Assembly: GCA_021323255.1 (NCBI GenBank)
Contig: JAJTCL010000096.1
Span: 1 to 8,715 of the forward strand
Reading direction: 5' to 3'
Origin: Propionibacteriaceae bacterium
GTDB taxonomy: Bacteria > Actinomycetota > Actinomycetes > Propionibacteriales > Propionibacteriaceae
DNA length: 8,715 nt
Position numbers and translations under genes: made by a program
The notes under the pieces: model-generated
What the model was told of the DNA's origin: nothing
Databases searched by the model: none
What the model saw: the letters and a program-made list of their open reading frames with translations, nothing else
Shown: piece after piece, positions 1 through 6,335 of the stretch
Layout of the letters: each line of letters opens with the position of its first letter
Numbering within the stretch: position 1 is the stretch's first letter

Positions 1-456
1 CACCGCTCCCCCGTAGGACGCGCCCGCGAAACCGATCACAGGATCATCGCCGTCTTTGGCAACCTCAGGGCGGCTGGCAGCCAGGTCGATCACCTTGCGC
101 GCGTCCGCGCCTTCGTAGGCAGGATTGTTCAGATGGATGCGGCCTCCGGATGCGCCGAACCCTCGGGCGGTATAGATGATCACCGTGTAGCCGGCCAGAG
201 CGAGAGTGCGGGCCGTTGGCTCGCTGTCGCTCTTGGTGCCGCCGAAGCCGTGTGCCAGCACGATTGCTGGGCGCTGCGCGGCTGGGTCCGTGGTCAGGAT
301 CGTCGCATCGAGCTTGACCGGCTTGCCGTCGGCCTCGGGCGTACCCGGCACCATCAGCTCGGTCTGGATCACTTGGTCCGCCGCGTATGCCGGAACCGCC
401 GGACAGATCAGGGAAAGCGCCACCAGCATCAGCACTGTTGCTCTGGCGCGTCGCAT
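1..456 (-). CDS. Secreted alpha/beta hydrolase (S15/CocE-like), N-terminal part, truncated by window edge
   Basis: 152 residues of an exported serine hydrolase are visible; the rest lies left of position 1. Residues 1-25 form a Sec signal peptide: basic MRRAR, a hydrophobic core of about 15 residues, then AYA before A26-D27, with no convincing lipobox. The mature part begins an alpha/beta-hydrolase fold: AHGFGG (68-73, the oxyanion-hole HG), a TARGFGASGG stretch (97-105) resembling the RG-x-G-x-SGG segment of X-Pro dipeptidyl-peptidase/CocE proteins, and GASYGG (145-150), the nucleophile elbow with Ser147. The catalytic Asp and His would be beyond the edge. The ATG at 456 is chosen because it gives a complete signal peptide; no good Shine-Dalgarno precedes it and the frame stays open upstream. 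The amidohydrolase is upstream on the same strand after 285 bp, so this gene probably has its own promoter. Substrate (ester, amide or peptide) cannot be told. Hydrolase class is fairly secure, S15 assignment is inference. Confidence 0.85.
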   Translation of the reverse strand, partial: MRRARATVLMLVALSLICPAVPAYAADQVIQTELMVPGTPEADGKPVKLDATILTTDPAAQRPAIVLAHGFGGTKSDSEPTARTLALAGYTVIIYTARGFGASGGRIHLNNPAYEGADARKVIDLAASRPEVAKDGDDPVIGFAGASYGGAV

Positions 457-741
457 GCGCCCATCTTGCTCGGCTGCGCAATCTTTCCGTGAGCTGCTCG
501 CGCAATGTTTGATTGCTCGCTCCGCTCGCGAGGATCGCGCTTTTGAAGCCGCCGCCTTCCTCTCTCCCTCGCAGACGAAAAGCGTGTCTGCTCGTTCGTT
601 CATCTAGGACAGCGGCGCGCGATCCTGGCGCGCTTCGAGTCCGCCGGTGCAGACGGGCGTCGGCTGGAGCCGTCACCACGGCACAACCCGAACCGCGCGC
701 GGCGACGCTGGGGATCAACATCGCCCTGATACCGAAAGGTT
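457..741. other. Intergenic region with three short inverted repeats, no gene seen
   Basis: This 285-bp gap separates the amidohydrolase stop from the hydrolase start, both on the minus strand, so it should hold the end signal of the first and the promoter of the second. I see a 6-bp inverted repeat GCAGAC/GTCTGC (571-576 and 586-591), a GCGCGC/GCGCGC stem (615-620 and 628-633, loop of 7), and a wider 10-bp inverted repeat AGGATCGCGC (531-540) with GCGCGATCCT (617-626). None is followed by a T run on the minus strand, so no intrinsic terminator is called. No clear -10/-35 pair was found. Open frames cross the gap but show no protein-like features. Confidence 0.5.
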
Positions 742-1818
742 TCAGCTCAAGAGCGCGCCGCGCAGGATCACGTAGCGTGGTGCCCTCAGCACCCGTAAAT
801 CCAACCGCGGATCAGCATCAAAGACCACGAGGTCGGCTGGCGCCCCGTCGTTGAGCCGGGACGGGTGGCCCAGCCAGGCCCGGGCTCGCCAGGAACCGGC
901 CCCCAGCGCATAGTCAGCTGAGCTGAACTGTGCCAATGCCGCGATCTCTTTGCCGACCAGGCCGTGCGGCAGGAAGCCACCGGCATCAGTGCCGGCATAG
1001 ATCGGGACGCCGGCGTCCAGGGCTTTTGCGAACCGTTCAAGACGCGTGGCATACAGAGCACGCATGTGCCTGGCATACCTCGGATATTTGTCCTCACCCG
1101 ATTGGGCGTACATCTCGAAGTTGTCGAGCTGGATCATGGTTGGGACGAGCGCAACCTGATGTTCCGCCATCAAGACGATGGTGGCGTCGTCCATTCCGGT
1201 CCCGTGCTCGATCCCATCGATCCCGGCCGCAACCAGTTCGCTGACTGCCTGTTCGCCGAAGACGTGGGCTGTCACGCGGCAGCCCAGTTGGTGCGCCCGC
1301 GTGATAGCTGCCTCTGCCACATCGATCGGCCACAAGGGGGAGAGATCGCCGATATCCCTGTCGATCCAGTCTCCGACCAGCTTCACCCAGCCGTCGCCGC
1401 GAGCGGCCTGCCGCTCCACTTCGGCGACCAGCTCATCAGGCTCGACTTCCTCGCCGTAGTTCCGCAGATACCGTTTGGGCCGGGCAATGTGCCGTCCGGC
1501 CCGGATGATCTTCGGGAGATCGGCACGCTGGTCTATCCATCGGGTGTCAGCGGGGCTGCCCGCGTCGCGCAGCAGCAATGCTCCGGCGGCACGGTCAGCG
1601 AGTGCATGCTGCTCAGCCCGGTCATCGGGTACAGCGCCCTGCCGCTCCAACCCGACGTGACAGTGCGCATCAACCAGGCCGGGCATGAGCCAGACGTCGG
1701 CGGCGATAGTTTGGGCGTCGGCGACCGGCTCGGTACGGATCACACCGTCGACCAGCCAAAGATCGCGATACTCGTCTTCGGGCAGCACTACGCCAGAGAC
1801 GTGGAGGCGATCGGGCAC
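742..1818 (-). CDS. Metal-dependent amidohydrolase (imidazolonepropionase/prolidase-like group), encoded directly after ffh
   Basis: A 358-residue cytoplasmic hydrolase of the amidohydrolase superfamily, which uses one or two metal ions in a TIM barrel to cleave amide or ring C-N bonds. Visible family marks in order: a small N-terminal beta sandwich (VSGVVL..., WLVDGVI), MPGLVDAHCHVGLE with metal ligands His52 and His54, WVKLVGDW with Lys146 (candidate carboxylated lysine), TAHVFGEQAV with His185, GIEHGTG with His205, and YAGTDAGG with Asp278, then the closing sandwich strand (ADLVVFDADP, VILRGALL). All expected ligands are present, so the enzyme should be active; substrate is unknown. The GTG start lies 3 nt after the ffh stop (TAG GCC GTG) without a clear Shine-Dalgarno, implying translational coupling to ffh. 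In Mycobacterium tuberculosis an amidohydrolase-like gene, Rv2915c, also directly follows ffh, so the pairing is conserved synteny (recalled, not searched). Confidence 0.9.
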   Translation of the reverse strand: MPDRLHVSGVVLPEDEYRDLWLVDGVIRTEPVADAQTIAADVWLMPGLVDAHCHVGLERQGAVPDDRAEQHALADRAAGALLLRDAGSPADTRWIDQRADLPKIIRAGRHIARPKRYLRNYGEEVEPDELVAEVERQAARGDGWVKLVGDWIDRDIGDLSPLWPIDVAEAAITRAHQLGCRVTAHVFGEQAVSELVAAGIDGIEHGTGMDDATIVLMAEHQVALVPTMIQLDNFEMYAQSGEDKYPRYARHMRALYATRLERFAKALDAGVPIYAGTDAGGFLPHGLVGKEIAALAQFSSADYALGAGSWRARAWLGHPSRLNDGAPADLVVFDADPRLDLRVLRAPRYVILRGALLS

Positions 1819-1821
1819 GGC

Positions 1822-3396
1822 CTAGTTGGGATTGCTGAACCGGCTGCGCAGTTCAGGCGGCAATTGGAACTCCGCCATCGCCTTCTCGAGCGCTGCCTTG
1901 TCCAACTCTTCGCCACCAAATGCAGCGGCAGGCTCTGCATGGCCAGCCGGGTGCGGAGCCGCGTTGCGTTTGGCTGGATTCCCCGATACGCCTTTACCAC
2001 CCTTCTTCTTGGAGCGGGTGGGCTGCCTGCGAGGGCCGGGGAGCCCTGGCAGCCCGGGCACACTGCCGGAAGCCAGCGAGCTCATCATCTTGCGGGCCTC
2101 GAAGAAGCGATTGATGAGCGTGTTGACCTCGGAGACCTCGACCCCGGCTCCCTTGGCGATCCGAGCACGCCGCGAGCCGTCGATGATCTTGGGGTTTTCG
2201 CGCTCGCCCGGGGTCATCGAATGGATGATCGCCTCGATGTGATCGACATCTCGCTCGTCGATGCCAGCGATCCGGTCCTTGAGGTCGCCCATCCCGGGCA
2301 GCATCCCGAAGACCTTCGACAGCGGCCCCATCTTGCGCACCATCTGCATCTGCTGGAGGAAGTCCGCCAACCCGAACTCTCCCCCGTGGCCAGCCAGCTT
2401 GGCGGCCGCCTTCGCCGATTGCTCGGCGTCAAAGGTCTTCTCGGCTTGCTCGATCAACGTCAGCATGTCGCCCATGCCCAGAATCCGGCTTGCCATCCGG
2501 TCGGGATGGAACACGTCGAAGTCCGTCAGGGCCTCGCCGTTCGAGGCGAACATGATCGGACTGCCCGTGACGCGTGCGATGGAGAGGGCAGCACCGCCGC
2601 GAGCATCACCGTCCAGCTTGGTCAGTACCACCCCATCGAAACCAACGCCCTCGGCGAAGGCGTTCGCCGTGTTGACTGCGTCCTGGCCGATCATGGCGTC
2701 GACGACGAAAAGCACCTCGTCCGGATGAACGGCATCGCGGATGTCTACGGCCTGCTGCATCATCTCCGCGTCAACGCCGAGGCGGCCGGCGGTGTCGACG
2801 ATGACCACGTCATAGAGGCGACGCTCTGCCTCGGCAATCGAGGAGCGGGCAACCGCAACCGGGTCACCGCTCGGTTGATCGATGTCGCTCCGCGACGAGG
2901 CATTGCCCGGATCGGGCGCATAGACGTGAACGCCGGCTCGCTGGCCGACTACTTGCAACTGATTGACCGCATTGGGTCGTTGCAAGTCCGCCGCGACCAG
3001 CAGTGGAGAGTGACCCTGCTCCTTCAGCCATAATCCGAGCTTGGCTGCCAGCGTCGTCTTGCCGGAACCCTGCAGACCGGCGAGCATGATCACAGTCGGG
3101 GGCCGTTTGGCGAAACGCAGCAGCCGGGTTTCGCCGCCGAGGATGGCGACCAGTTCCTCATTGACGATCTTGATGACTTGCTGGGCGGGATTCAGCGCGC
3201 CGGAAAGCTCGGCGCCGCGGGCCCGTTCTTTGATAGCGGTGATGAAGTCCTTGACCACCGAGAGATTGACGTCGGCCTCGAGCAACGCGACCCGGATCTC
3301 GCGAGCCGTGGCGTCGATATCAGCCTCGGAGAGCCGGCCCTTCCCGCGCAGGTTTTTGAACGTCGCCGCAAGGCGGTCTTGCAGGGTGTCGAACAC
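1822..3396 (-). CDS. ffh: Signal recognition particle GTPase Ffh (SRP54)
   Basis: The protein subunit of SRP: with 4.5S RNA it binds signal sequences emerging from ribosomes and delivers them to FtsY at the membrane. At 524 residues it has the full plan. N domain: MFDTLQDRLAATFKNLRGKG, then ALLEADVN (37-44). G domain: P-loop GLQGSGKTT (107-115), DLQRPNAVNQL (137-147), DTAGRLGVD (201-209), TKLDGDARGG (259-268) and the NGEALTDFDVFHPDRMASR closing region. M domain: methionine-rich LADFLQQMQMVRKMGP, MLPGMG, the RNA-binding SRRARIAKGAG (408-418) and FFEARKMM. The basic, Gly/Pro-rich tail is usual for actinobacteria. The usual GEK of the closing motif reads GEA here, and about 10 extra residues sit near 164-176. 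The GTG start at 3396 is supported by AAGGA 5 nt upstream and the canonical MFDTLQDRL beginning. It is divergent from the acetyltransferase and leads into the amidohydrolase. Confidence 0.98.
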   Translation of the reverse strand: MFDTLQDRLAATFKNLRGKGRLSEADIDATAREIRVALLEADVNLSVVKDFITAIKERARGAELSGALNPAQQVIKIVNEELVAILGGETRLLRFAKRPPTVIMLAGLQGSGKTTLAAKLGLWLKEQGHSPLLVAADLQRPNAVNQLQVVGQRAGVHVYAPDPGNASSRSDIDQPSGDPVAVARSSIAEAERRLYDVVIVDTAGRLGVDAEMMQQAVDIRDAVHPDEVLFVVDAMIGQDAVNTANAFAEGVGFDGVVLTKLDGDARGGAALSIARVTGSPIMFASNGEALTDFDVFHPDRMASRILGMGDMLTLIEQAEKTFDAEQSAKAAAKLAGHGGEFGLADFLQQMQMVRKMGPLSKVFGMLPGMGDLKDRIAGIDERDVDHIEAIIHSMTPGERENPKIIDGSRRARIAKGAGVEVSEVNTLINRFFEARKMMSSLASGSVPGLPGLPGPRRQPTRSKKKGGKGVSGNPAKRNAAPHPAGHAEPAAAFGGEELDKAALEKAMAEFQLPPELRSRFSNPN

Positions 3397-3401
3397 AGGC
3401 G

Positions 3402-3406
3402 TCCTT
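3402..3406 (-). promoter_or_regulatory. Ribosome binding site of ffh
   Basis: AAGGA on the minus strand, ending 5 nt before the GTG start of ffh. It fixes the GTG at 3396 as the start codon. Confidence 0.75.
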
Positions 3407-3428
3407 AGATCGGAAACTGGACTGGCCC

Positions 3429-3434
3429 AGCCTA
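3429..3434 (-). promoter_or_regulatory. Possible -10 element of ffh
   Basis: TAGGCT on the minus strand fits the actinobacterial TANNNT pattern and would start the transcript near 3422, leaving a leader of about 26 nt that contains the Shine-Dalgarno. No good -35 hexamer is seen at the usual distance, so this is a weak call. Confidence 0.3.
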
Positions 3435-3482
3435 CTCAACCCGTGGCGATGTCTCGGGCGGCGAAAGGCTGGCCGCACTGCC

Positions 3483-3488
3483 TACGCT
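3483..3488 (+). promoter_or_regulatory. -10 element for a leaderless acetyltransferase transcript
   Basis: TACGCT matches TANNNT. Six bases later, at 3495, lies the A of the second in-frame ATG of the acetyltransferase, the distance expected between a -10 box and a transcription start. Neither ATG has a Shine-Dalgarno. Together this suggests a leaderless mRNA beginning at the ATG. No clear -35 hexamer is visible. Confidence 0.45.
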
Positions 3489-3977
3489 ATGCAAATGTCC
3501 CAGGAGTTTCGGCTCCGGCAGGTCCCGTACGAGCACCCCGACGTTGCCTCGCTGGAACTTGCAGCACAGCAGTTCTACATCCAGATCTATGGGTCGCCCG
3601 ACGAGACTCCTTTCACCACCGCTGACTTCAGCCCGCCCCAGGGAAGGTTTTTTGTCGGCTATGCGGACGGCCTCGCTGTGGCCATGGGCGGTTGGCGATT
3701 TCGGACCCCGGGGGTACCGCGCGTGGCGAAGCGGCCGGCGGAGATCAGGCGGATGTTTGTCCAGGAACAAGTGCGAGGACGGGGATTCGGGCGCGTTGTA
3801 TTGGCCGCCCTGGAGGCCAGTGCGGCAGCCTCCGGTGCCGACTGGATGCTGCTGGAGACCGGCCGGCCGCAGATTGCCGCCATCGGCCTCTACCGGTCCA
3901 GCGGCTACGTCGACGTGGAACGATTCGGGTATTACGCGGCGTCGGAGTCAGCACTGAACTTGGGTCGTCGCCTCTAG
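3489..3977 (+). CDS. GNAT-family N-acetyltransferase
   Basis: A 162-residue single-domain GNAT enzyme, which transfers an acetyl group from acetyl-CoA to an amine of an unknown acceptor. The acetyl-CoA site is clear: AEIRRMFVQEQVRGRGFG (about 84-101) contains beta-4 and the pyrophosphate-binding Q/R-x-x-G-x-G/A signature (VRGRGFG), followed by a helix (RVVLAALEASAAASG). Motif B follows: LETGRPQIAAIGLYRSSGY with the conserved Tyr that often acts as general acid, and a C-terminal strand (VERFGYYA). It is the only plus-strand gene here, divergent from ffh (92-bp spacer) and convergent with the dioxygenase, the two stops sharing one CTAG. Start choice is open: ATG 3489 or ATG 3495 two codons later; the -10 box at 3483 favours 3495 as a leaderless start. 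Small-molecule acetylation is more likely than a ribosomal target, but this is inference. Confidence 0.9.
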   Translation: MQMSQEFRLRQVPYEHPDVASLELAAQQFYIQIYGSPDETPFTTADFSPPQGRFFVGYADGLAVAMGGWRFRTPGVPRVAKRPAEIRRMFVQEQVRGRGFGRVVLAALEASAAASGADWMLLETGRPQIAAIGLYRSSGYVDVERFGYYAASESALNLGRRL

Positions 3978-4852
3978 GCCACTTGGAATGAACGCTTCGC
4001 TAATCCCATCTGGAAGTCGTCGATCACGACCTTTGGCGGCGCCGAGGGATCGGTCGCGGCACCGAAGGTGACAAAGATCGGCGTGTAGTGCTCCACCGTT
4101 GGGTGCGCGTACGGCATCCCCGGTGCGCGGTGGAAATCGGCCAATACATCTATTCGCCCAGCGGCCAGGGCCTCGGCTGCCCAATCGTCGAAGTCGCGGG
4201 ACCAGCCGGGGATCACGTTGTGCTCCCAGCTGTCGCGGCCCAGGAAGGGTAGCCCATGGGTCATGTAACCGGATCCAATGATCAGCACCCCCTCCTCGCG
4301 CAGCGGCCGCAGCTGTTGTCCGATTCGAAACAGCCGATCCGGATCGTGCGTGGGCATGCTGAGTTGCAGCACCGGTATATCCGCGTACGGATACATCACC
4401 TTGAGCGGCACCCAGGCACCGTGGTCGAGACCGCGACTCGGATGCTCGTGGACCGGTTCGGTGTCAGACATCAGCGCGCTGATCTTTGCCGCGAGCGCTG
4501 AAGCGTCAGGCGTCTGGTAGGTCATCTCGAAATACCGCCGGCCGAATCCACTGAAGTCATAGATCAGCTGGGTCCCCGGTGCTGGCGCAGAGAGAGATAG
4601 CGGCGCGGCCTCCCAATGGGCGCTCACGATCAGGATCGCCGTTGGCTTGGGCAAAGACCGCGACCAGGCAAACAGCTGATCCATCCAGTGCGCGTCATTG
4701 AACACTGGCGGCGCACCATGGCTGAGGTAGAGGGCCGGCATAGTGCCATGCTCCGACCGCCACCTTTCATGATCCCGGCTGGCCGGCGCTGAATGCTGCA
4801 GAAACGCGTCGAAGGCAGCACCCTCGACTGGTGGGTGCAAGATGCTCGTCAT
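3974..4852 (-). CDS. Class III extradiol dioxygenase, LigB/DODA family (YgiD-like)
   Basis: A 292-residue metal enzyme related to 4,5-DOPA dioxygenase and E. coli YgiD, a family that opens aromatic catechol rings. Seen in the sequence: LYLSHGAP (His45), IVSAHWEA (His79), a GLDHGAW block (His144), GSGYMTHGL (His199) and AHPTVEHYTPIFVTFGA (His250, His255). His45, His79, His199 and His255 correspond to the usual metal ligands; the DHGAW histidine is the conserved catalytic candidate. The start ATG overlaps the ftsY stop as ATGA and has a strong GGAGGAG 8 nt upstream, so it is well supported, yet it gives about 37 residues ahead of the usual family start (MPALYLSHGAP, Met38). Met38 has a weaker GGAG 9 nt upstream and remains an alternative. 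The gene ends tail-to-tail with the acetyltransferase. Physiological substrate unknown. Confidence 0.93.
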   Translation of the reverse strand: MTSILHPPVEGAAFDAFLQHSAPASRDHERWRSEHGTMPALYLSHGAPPVFNDAHWMDQLFAWSRSLPKPTAILIVSAHWEAAPLSLSAPAPGTQLIYDFSGFGRRYFEMTYQTPDASALAAKISALMSDTEPVHEHPSRGLDHGAWVPLKVMYPYADIPVLQLSMPTHDPDRLFRIGQQLRPLREEGVLIIGSGYMTHGLPFLGRDSWEHNVIPGWSRDFDDWAAEALAAGRIDVLADFHRAPGMPYAHPTVEHYTPIFVTFGAATDPSAPPKVVIDDFQMGLAKRSFQVA

Positions 4853-6048
4853 GCCGCTTGCTCCTCCAAGAGGGCATCAACGAAGACCTCCGCATCGAAC
4901 GGTGCAAGATCGTCTGCACCTTCGCCGAGGCCGACGAGCTTGACCGGGACGCCCAGCTCCCGCTGCACCTGGACCACGATGCCGCCCTTGGCCGACCCAT
5001 CCAGCTTGGTAAGCACGATGCCGGTCACATTGACCACCTCGGCAAAAATCCGAGCCTGGGTGAGCCCGTTCTGACCGGTGGTGGCATCGAGTACCAGGAG
5101 CACTTCACCGACCGGTGCCTGGCGCTCGATCACCCTCTTCACCTTGCCGAGCTCATCCATTAGCCCAACCTTGGTGTGCAGCCGGCCAGCGGTGTCGATC
5201 AATACCACGTCGACCTCTTGCTCGATGCCGGCTTTGACAGCCTCGAAAGCAACGCTGGCAGGATCCGCCCCCTCCGCGCCGCGCACGGTCGGCACTCCGA
5301 CTCGGCTCCCCCAGGTCTCGAGCTGATCCGCCGCGGCCGCCCGAAAAGTGTCAGCTGCCCCGAGCAGCACATCCTTGTCCTCGGCGACCAGCACCCGCGC
5401 GAGCTTGCCCACGGTCGTGGTCTTGCCCGTCCCATTCACCCCGACCACCATGACCACGGCAGGCTGTTCTGCCCGGTCGGCATTAAGACTGCGATCCATT
5501 GTGGGGTCTACCAGTTTGATCAACTCTGCTCGGAGAATGGCCTTGGCCCGCCCGGGCTCCGAGATTCCCTCGACCCGTAGCTTGTTGCGCAGCGAATCCA
5601 CGAGTTCGGTGGTCGGCGCGACGCCGAGGTCGGAGGTGATGAGAGTCGCCTCGAACTCCTCCCAGGTGTCCTCATCAATCCGATCACGGGTGATCAACAA
5701 CAATAGGCCGCGGCCGAGCGAGCTATGAGAACCCGCCAGCCGCCGGCGGAGGCGTAGCAGCCGGCTTTCCGGAGCTTCCGGGCGCTCCAGCTCCGGTGCC
5801 TCCGGAGCCAGCTCGATATCTCCGATGTCGACTTCCGGCGGCCTGGCTCGGAGGTCAACTTGAGTGGCGGAGGGCTCATCACCGGAGTCCTCGGCCGGCT
5901 TCTCCCATCCACGTGGTGCCTGCTCGACGCGGGGCGGCGGCTCGCCAGTGCGAAGCGCTCGGCGCCGGCCCACGGCGAGGAAGCCGACGAGAAGGGTAGC
6001 CCCCAGCAGAATGACGCCAACGATCAACCAGAGAGTTGTCGCATCCAC
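4849..6048 (-). CDS. ftsY: Signal recognition particle receptor FtsY
   Basis: The membrane-bound GTPase that docks SRP-ribosome complexes at the translocon. 399 residues. Residues 4-27 (TLWLIVGVILLGATLLVGFL...) form one transmembrane helix, then an acidic, Pro-rich linker (about 35-95), as in actinobacterial FtsY, rather than the soluble amphipathic anchor of E. coli. N domain about 98-180. G domain: P-loop GVNGTGKTTT (203-212), LLGAADTFRAAAADQL (228-243), DTAGRLHTK (285-293), LDATTGQNGLTQAR (320-333), TKLDGSAKGG (347-356) and the closing GLGEGADDLAPFD (373-385). All GTPase motifs are intact. The GTG start at 6048 is preceded by AGGA with 7-nt spacing, and puts the membrane helix at the extreme N-terminus. 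The small membrane protein lies 37 bp upstream and the dioxygenase overlaps the stop, so the three are probably one operon. Confidence 0.98.
   Translation of the reverse strand: MDATTLWLIVGVILLGATLLVGFLAVGRRRALRTGEPPPRVEQAPRGWEKPAEDSGDEPSATQVDLRARPPEVDIGDIELAPEAPELERPEAPESRLLRLRRRLAGSHSSLGRGLLLLITRDRIDEDTWEEFEATLITSDLGVAPTTELVDSLRNKLRVEGISEPGRAKAILRAELIKLVDPTMDRSLNADRAEQPAVVMVVGVNGTGKTTTVGKLARVLVAEDKDVLLGAADTFRAAAADQLETWGSRVGVPTVRGAEGADPASVAFEAVKAGIEQEVDVVLIDTAGRLHTKVGLMDELGKVKRVIERQAPVGEVLLVLDATTGQNGLTQARIFAEVVNVTGIVLTKLDGSAKGGIVVQVQRELGVPVKLVGLGEGADDLAPFDAEVFVDALLEEQAA
4861..4867 (-). promoter_or_regulatory. Strong ribosome binding site of the dioxygenase, inside ftsY
   Basis: GGAGGAG on the minus strand, 8 nt before the dioxygenase ATG and within the last codons of ftsY. 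It decides for the upstream (4852) start and, with the ATGA overlap, indicates coupled translation. Confidence 0.75.
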
Positions 6049-6055
6049 CGGCTCA

Positions 6056-6059
6056 TCCT
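6056..6059 (-). promoter_or_regulatory. Ribosome binding site of ftsY
   Basis: AGGA on the minus strand, 7 nt before the GTG at 6048; it supports that start. Confidence 0.55.
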
Positions 6060-6085
6060 AGGCGAGGACGAGCCGCTCCCCCGGC

Positions 6086-6292
6086 TCAGCGACCGCGGGT
6101 GGACTCGATCAGCTTGATGAAGCGAGCTGGCGGCTCTCCTTCGCCATTGAGATGCTCTGCCGCGCGGGCCGCCCGGTCGGCCAGCCGCGGTGCCCGTTGT
6201 TTGCCGCGGCCCTCCATTCCGAGAAGGACCAGGCCCACCGTGCAGGCTGCGACGACCAAGATCACGAACATTGCGACGACGAAGGCGGTCAC
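6086..6292 (-). CDS. Small single-helix membrane protein of unknown function upstream of ftsY
   Basis: I do not recognise this protein. It has 68 residues: an N-terminal hydrophobic helix (TAFVVAMFVILVVAACTVGLVLLG, about 2-25), then a basic, probably cytoplasmic tail with an Ala/Arg-rich helix (RLADRAARAAEHL) and a final RFIKLIESTRGR. Two in-frame GTG codons could start it. The one at 6298 lies only 1 nt after the AAAGG ribosome site (6300-6304), too close, while the GTG at 6292 has 7-nt spacing, so I chose 6292. It sits 37 bp before ftsY on the same strand and most likely shares its transcript. Codon use and length of the hydrophobic run argue for a real gene. A role in membrane targeting would be a guess from position alone. 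Confidence 0.7.
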   Translation of the reverse strand: MTAFVVAMFVILVVAACTVGLVLLGMEGRGKQRAPRLADRAARAAEHLNGEGEPPARFIKLIESTRGR

Positions 6293-6299
6293 GAACACC

Positions 6300-6304
6300 C
6301 CTTT
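6300..6304 (-). promoter_or_regulatory. Ribosome binding site that decides the small membrane protein start
   Basis: AAAGG on the minus strand (within GAAAGGGG). Spacing is 7 nt to the GTG at 6292 but 1 nt to the GTG at 6298, which favours the shorter protein. Confidence 0.55.
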
Positions 6305-6313
6305 CAGACAGTC

Positions 6314-6335
6314 ATTATCGACTTGGCGATGTCAA
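6314..6335 (-). promoter_or_regulatory. Promoter-like elements upstream of the ftsY operon
   Basis: On the minus strand there is a perfect -35-like TTGACA (6330-6335) and a -10-like GATAAT (6314-6319), but only 10 nt separate them, too short for one sigma-70-type promoter. TTGACA could instead pair with GACTGT 16 nt downstream, or GATAAT could work alone. An inverted repeat AGACAGT (6306-6312) / ACTGTCT (6352-6358) flanks both. A promoter here makes sense for the small gene and ftsY, but the exact elements are unproven. Confidence 0.35.

Noticed and set aside
571..633. Intrinsic terminator in the gap after the amidohydrolase
   Set aside because: The stems at 571-591 and 615-633 lack a following T run on the minus strand, so they are recorded only as inverted repeats.
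65..721. Minus-strand open frame of 218 codons across the left part of the window
   Set aside because: It overlaps the alpha/beta hydrolase in another frame and has low-complexity Arg/Ser/Gly-rich content with no motif; the hydrolase frame has a signal peptide and catalytic motifs.
964..3033. Very long plus-strand open frame (689 codons) antisense to ffh and the amidohydrolase
   Set aside because: It crosses two well-identified minus-strand genes and their junction, shows no recognisable domain, and is the kind of stop-free antisense frame that GC-rich third positions produce.
4739..4741. Met38 as the true start of the dioxygenase
   Set aside because: It matches the usual family start and has a weak GGAG, but the upstream ATG has a stronger GGAGGAG and the ATGA overlap with ftsY. 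It is kept as an alternative in the gene entry.
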